Made by a program: the position numbers and the translations under genes. A stretch of DNA of 64,000 nt from positions 111,535-175,534 of the forward strand of contig NZ_LMFA01000026.1 of assembly GCF_001426565.1 (NCBI RefSeq), read 5' to 3'. Origin of the DNA: Rhizobium sp. Root482. GTDB taxonomy: Bacteria; Pseudomonadota; Alphaproteobacteria; Rhizobiales; Rhizobiaceae. Below the pieces are notes generated by a model. That model was not told the origin of the DNA and did no database searches. It worked only from the letters and a program-made list of their open reading frames with translations. This document shows positions 63,498 to 64,000 of the stretch, piece after piece (positions within the stretch are counted from its first letter, which is position 1; every line of letters begins with the position of its first letter).

Positions 63498-64000
63498 ATG
63501 GCAAAGCGATCAACTCTCCTGCAGTCCTGTTCAGCCCTGGTCGGCGACCGCCAGGGAAATTTCGGCCTGATGGCCGCGCTCCTGCTTCCGGTGCTGCTCG
63601 CCTCTGGCGGCGTCGCGATCGACGTCACCAATATGATGATGGCCAAGAACCATCTGCAGGACGCGACGGACTCGGCGGCACTGGCCGCTTCCTCGGCCCT
63701 GGCCAATGAGGCCGCCACGCAGGCACAGGCCAAGCTGATGGCGATGGAATTCGTCAAGACCCAGATGCAGAACTGGAAGTCCTCCGGCATGAGCCCGGAA
63801 GAACTGACCGCCTTCAACGAAGCCTTCTCCAAGGGCACGTCCATCGAGATCATCGAGCAGAAGGCAGCGCTTGGAAACGCAAAAAGCTACGATGTCACCG
63901 TCAAGTCGAAATTCAGCCTGCCGCTCAACGGCATGACCCGACTGCTCGGCCGCGATACAGCCGAGGTCGCGGCCGTCAGCAAGTCGTTCGGCTCCGCCGA
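63498..64000 (+). CDS. TadG-like pilus assembly protein (partial, cut by the window end)
   Basis: At least 167 residues without a stop before the window ends. The N-terminal region has the TadE/TadG-type transmembrane motif (about 20-45: NFGLMAALLLPVLLASGGVA, then IDVTNMMMAKNHLQDATDSA), typical of Flp/Tad pilus minor components and Rhizobiales proteins with a later von Willebrand A domain. The remainder is polar and probably extracytoplasmic. A GAGTGGGG upstream may be the ribosome site. Without the C-terminus it cannot be told whether a vWA domain follows. No other tad gene is in the window. Confidence 0.85.
   Translation, partial: MAKRSTLLQSCSALVGDRQGNFGLMAALLLPVLLASGGVAIDVTNMMMAKNHLQDATDSAALAASSALANEAATQAQAKLMAMEFVKTQMQNWKSSGMSPEELTAFNEAFSKGTSIEIIEQKAALGNAKSYDVTVKSKFSLPLNGMTRLLGRDTAEVAAVSKSFGSA

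Overview
The window is GC-rich chromosomal DNA, almost certainly from a member of the Rhizobiaceae (alphaproteobacterial Hyphomicrobiales). The evidence is an Omp10-type outer-membrane lipoprotein, GapR/DUF2312, CpdR, DUF1036/DUF1244/DUF882 proteins, homospermidine synthase, an sHSP gene with a sigma32-type promoter and a ROSE-like leader, and rhizobial-style palindromic intergenic repeats. Species cannot be decided from the sequence. No prophage, IS element, CRISPR array or plasmid functions were seen; most of it is ordinary housekeeping sequence.

Layout. 0-8 kb: alpha/beta hydrolase; DUF1036-pyk pair; N-formylglutamate amidohydrolase, DUF1244 and gapR; a CueR-controlled copA-cueR copper-efflux operon. 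8-14 kb: DUF882 (M15-like) secreted protein, sigma54-dependent response regulator, PepF-type M3 peptidase. 14-17 kb: pabB, a PabC-like aminotransferase and YciI as an operon; the PabC-like gene carries palindromic repeats translated in frame. 16.7-24.4 kb: tyrosine/homogentisate catabolism (hppD, Lrp and MarR regulators, hmgA, fahA, maiA), then homospermidine synthase and omp10. 24.4-36 kb: XRE-MmyB regulator, small membrane protein, 5'-nucleotidase with LysM, hemH, SPFH/NfeD pair, outer-membrane barrel, galU, lytic transglycosylase, DUF459 protein. 36-44.2 kb: gltD and gltB separated by an orphan AbrB/VapB-like antitoxin gene, then a threonine aldolase. 44.2-52.7 kb: hsp20, a lipase-like hydrolase, hexapeptide acetyltransferase, hisN, a second N-formylglutamate amidohydrolase, cpdR, tRNA-Val, a secreted tandem-repeat protein, a 50-residue membrane protein, ilvD. 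52.9-56.4 kb: a MarR/VOC/DUF899/DUF1579 accessory group. 56.5-63.3 kb: a three-gene set of DUF2126 transglutaminase, ATP-grasp/alpha-E fusion and second transglutaminase, a poorly characterised predicted peptide-bond-forming system. The window ends inside a TadG-like pilus gene.

How the genes work together. HppD makes homogentisate and HmgA, MaiA and FahA take it to fumarate and acetoacetate. GltB and GltD form glutamate synthase. CopA exports Cu(I) under the control of CueR made from the same transcript. PabB and the PabC-like lyase make p-aminobenzoate. The two transglutaminases and the ATP-grasp/alpha-E protein are probably one biosynthetic or protein-modifying system of unknown product; the adjacent proteasome-like Anbu peptidase found with such genes elsewhere is not present here. 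The most unusual sequence features are the in-frame repeats in the PabC-like gene, the orphan antitoxin inside the glt locus, and several strong unexplained inverted repeats upstream of genes.
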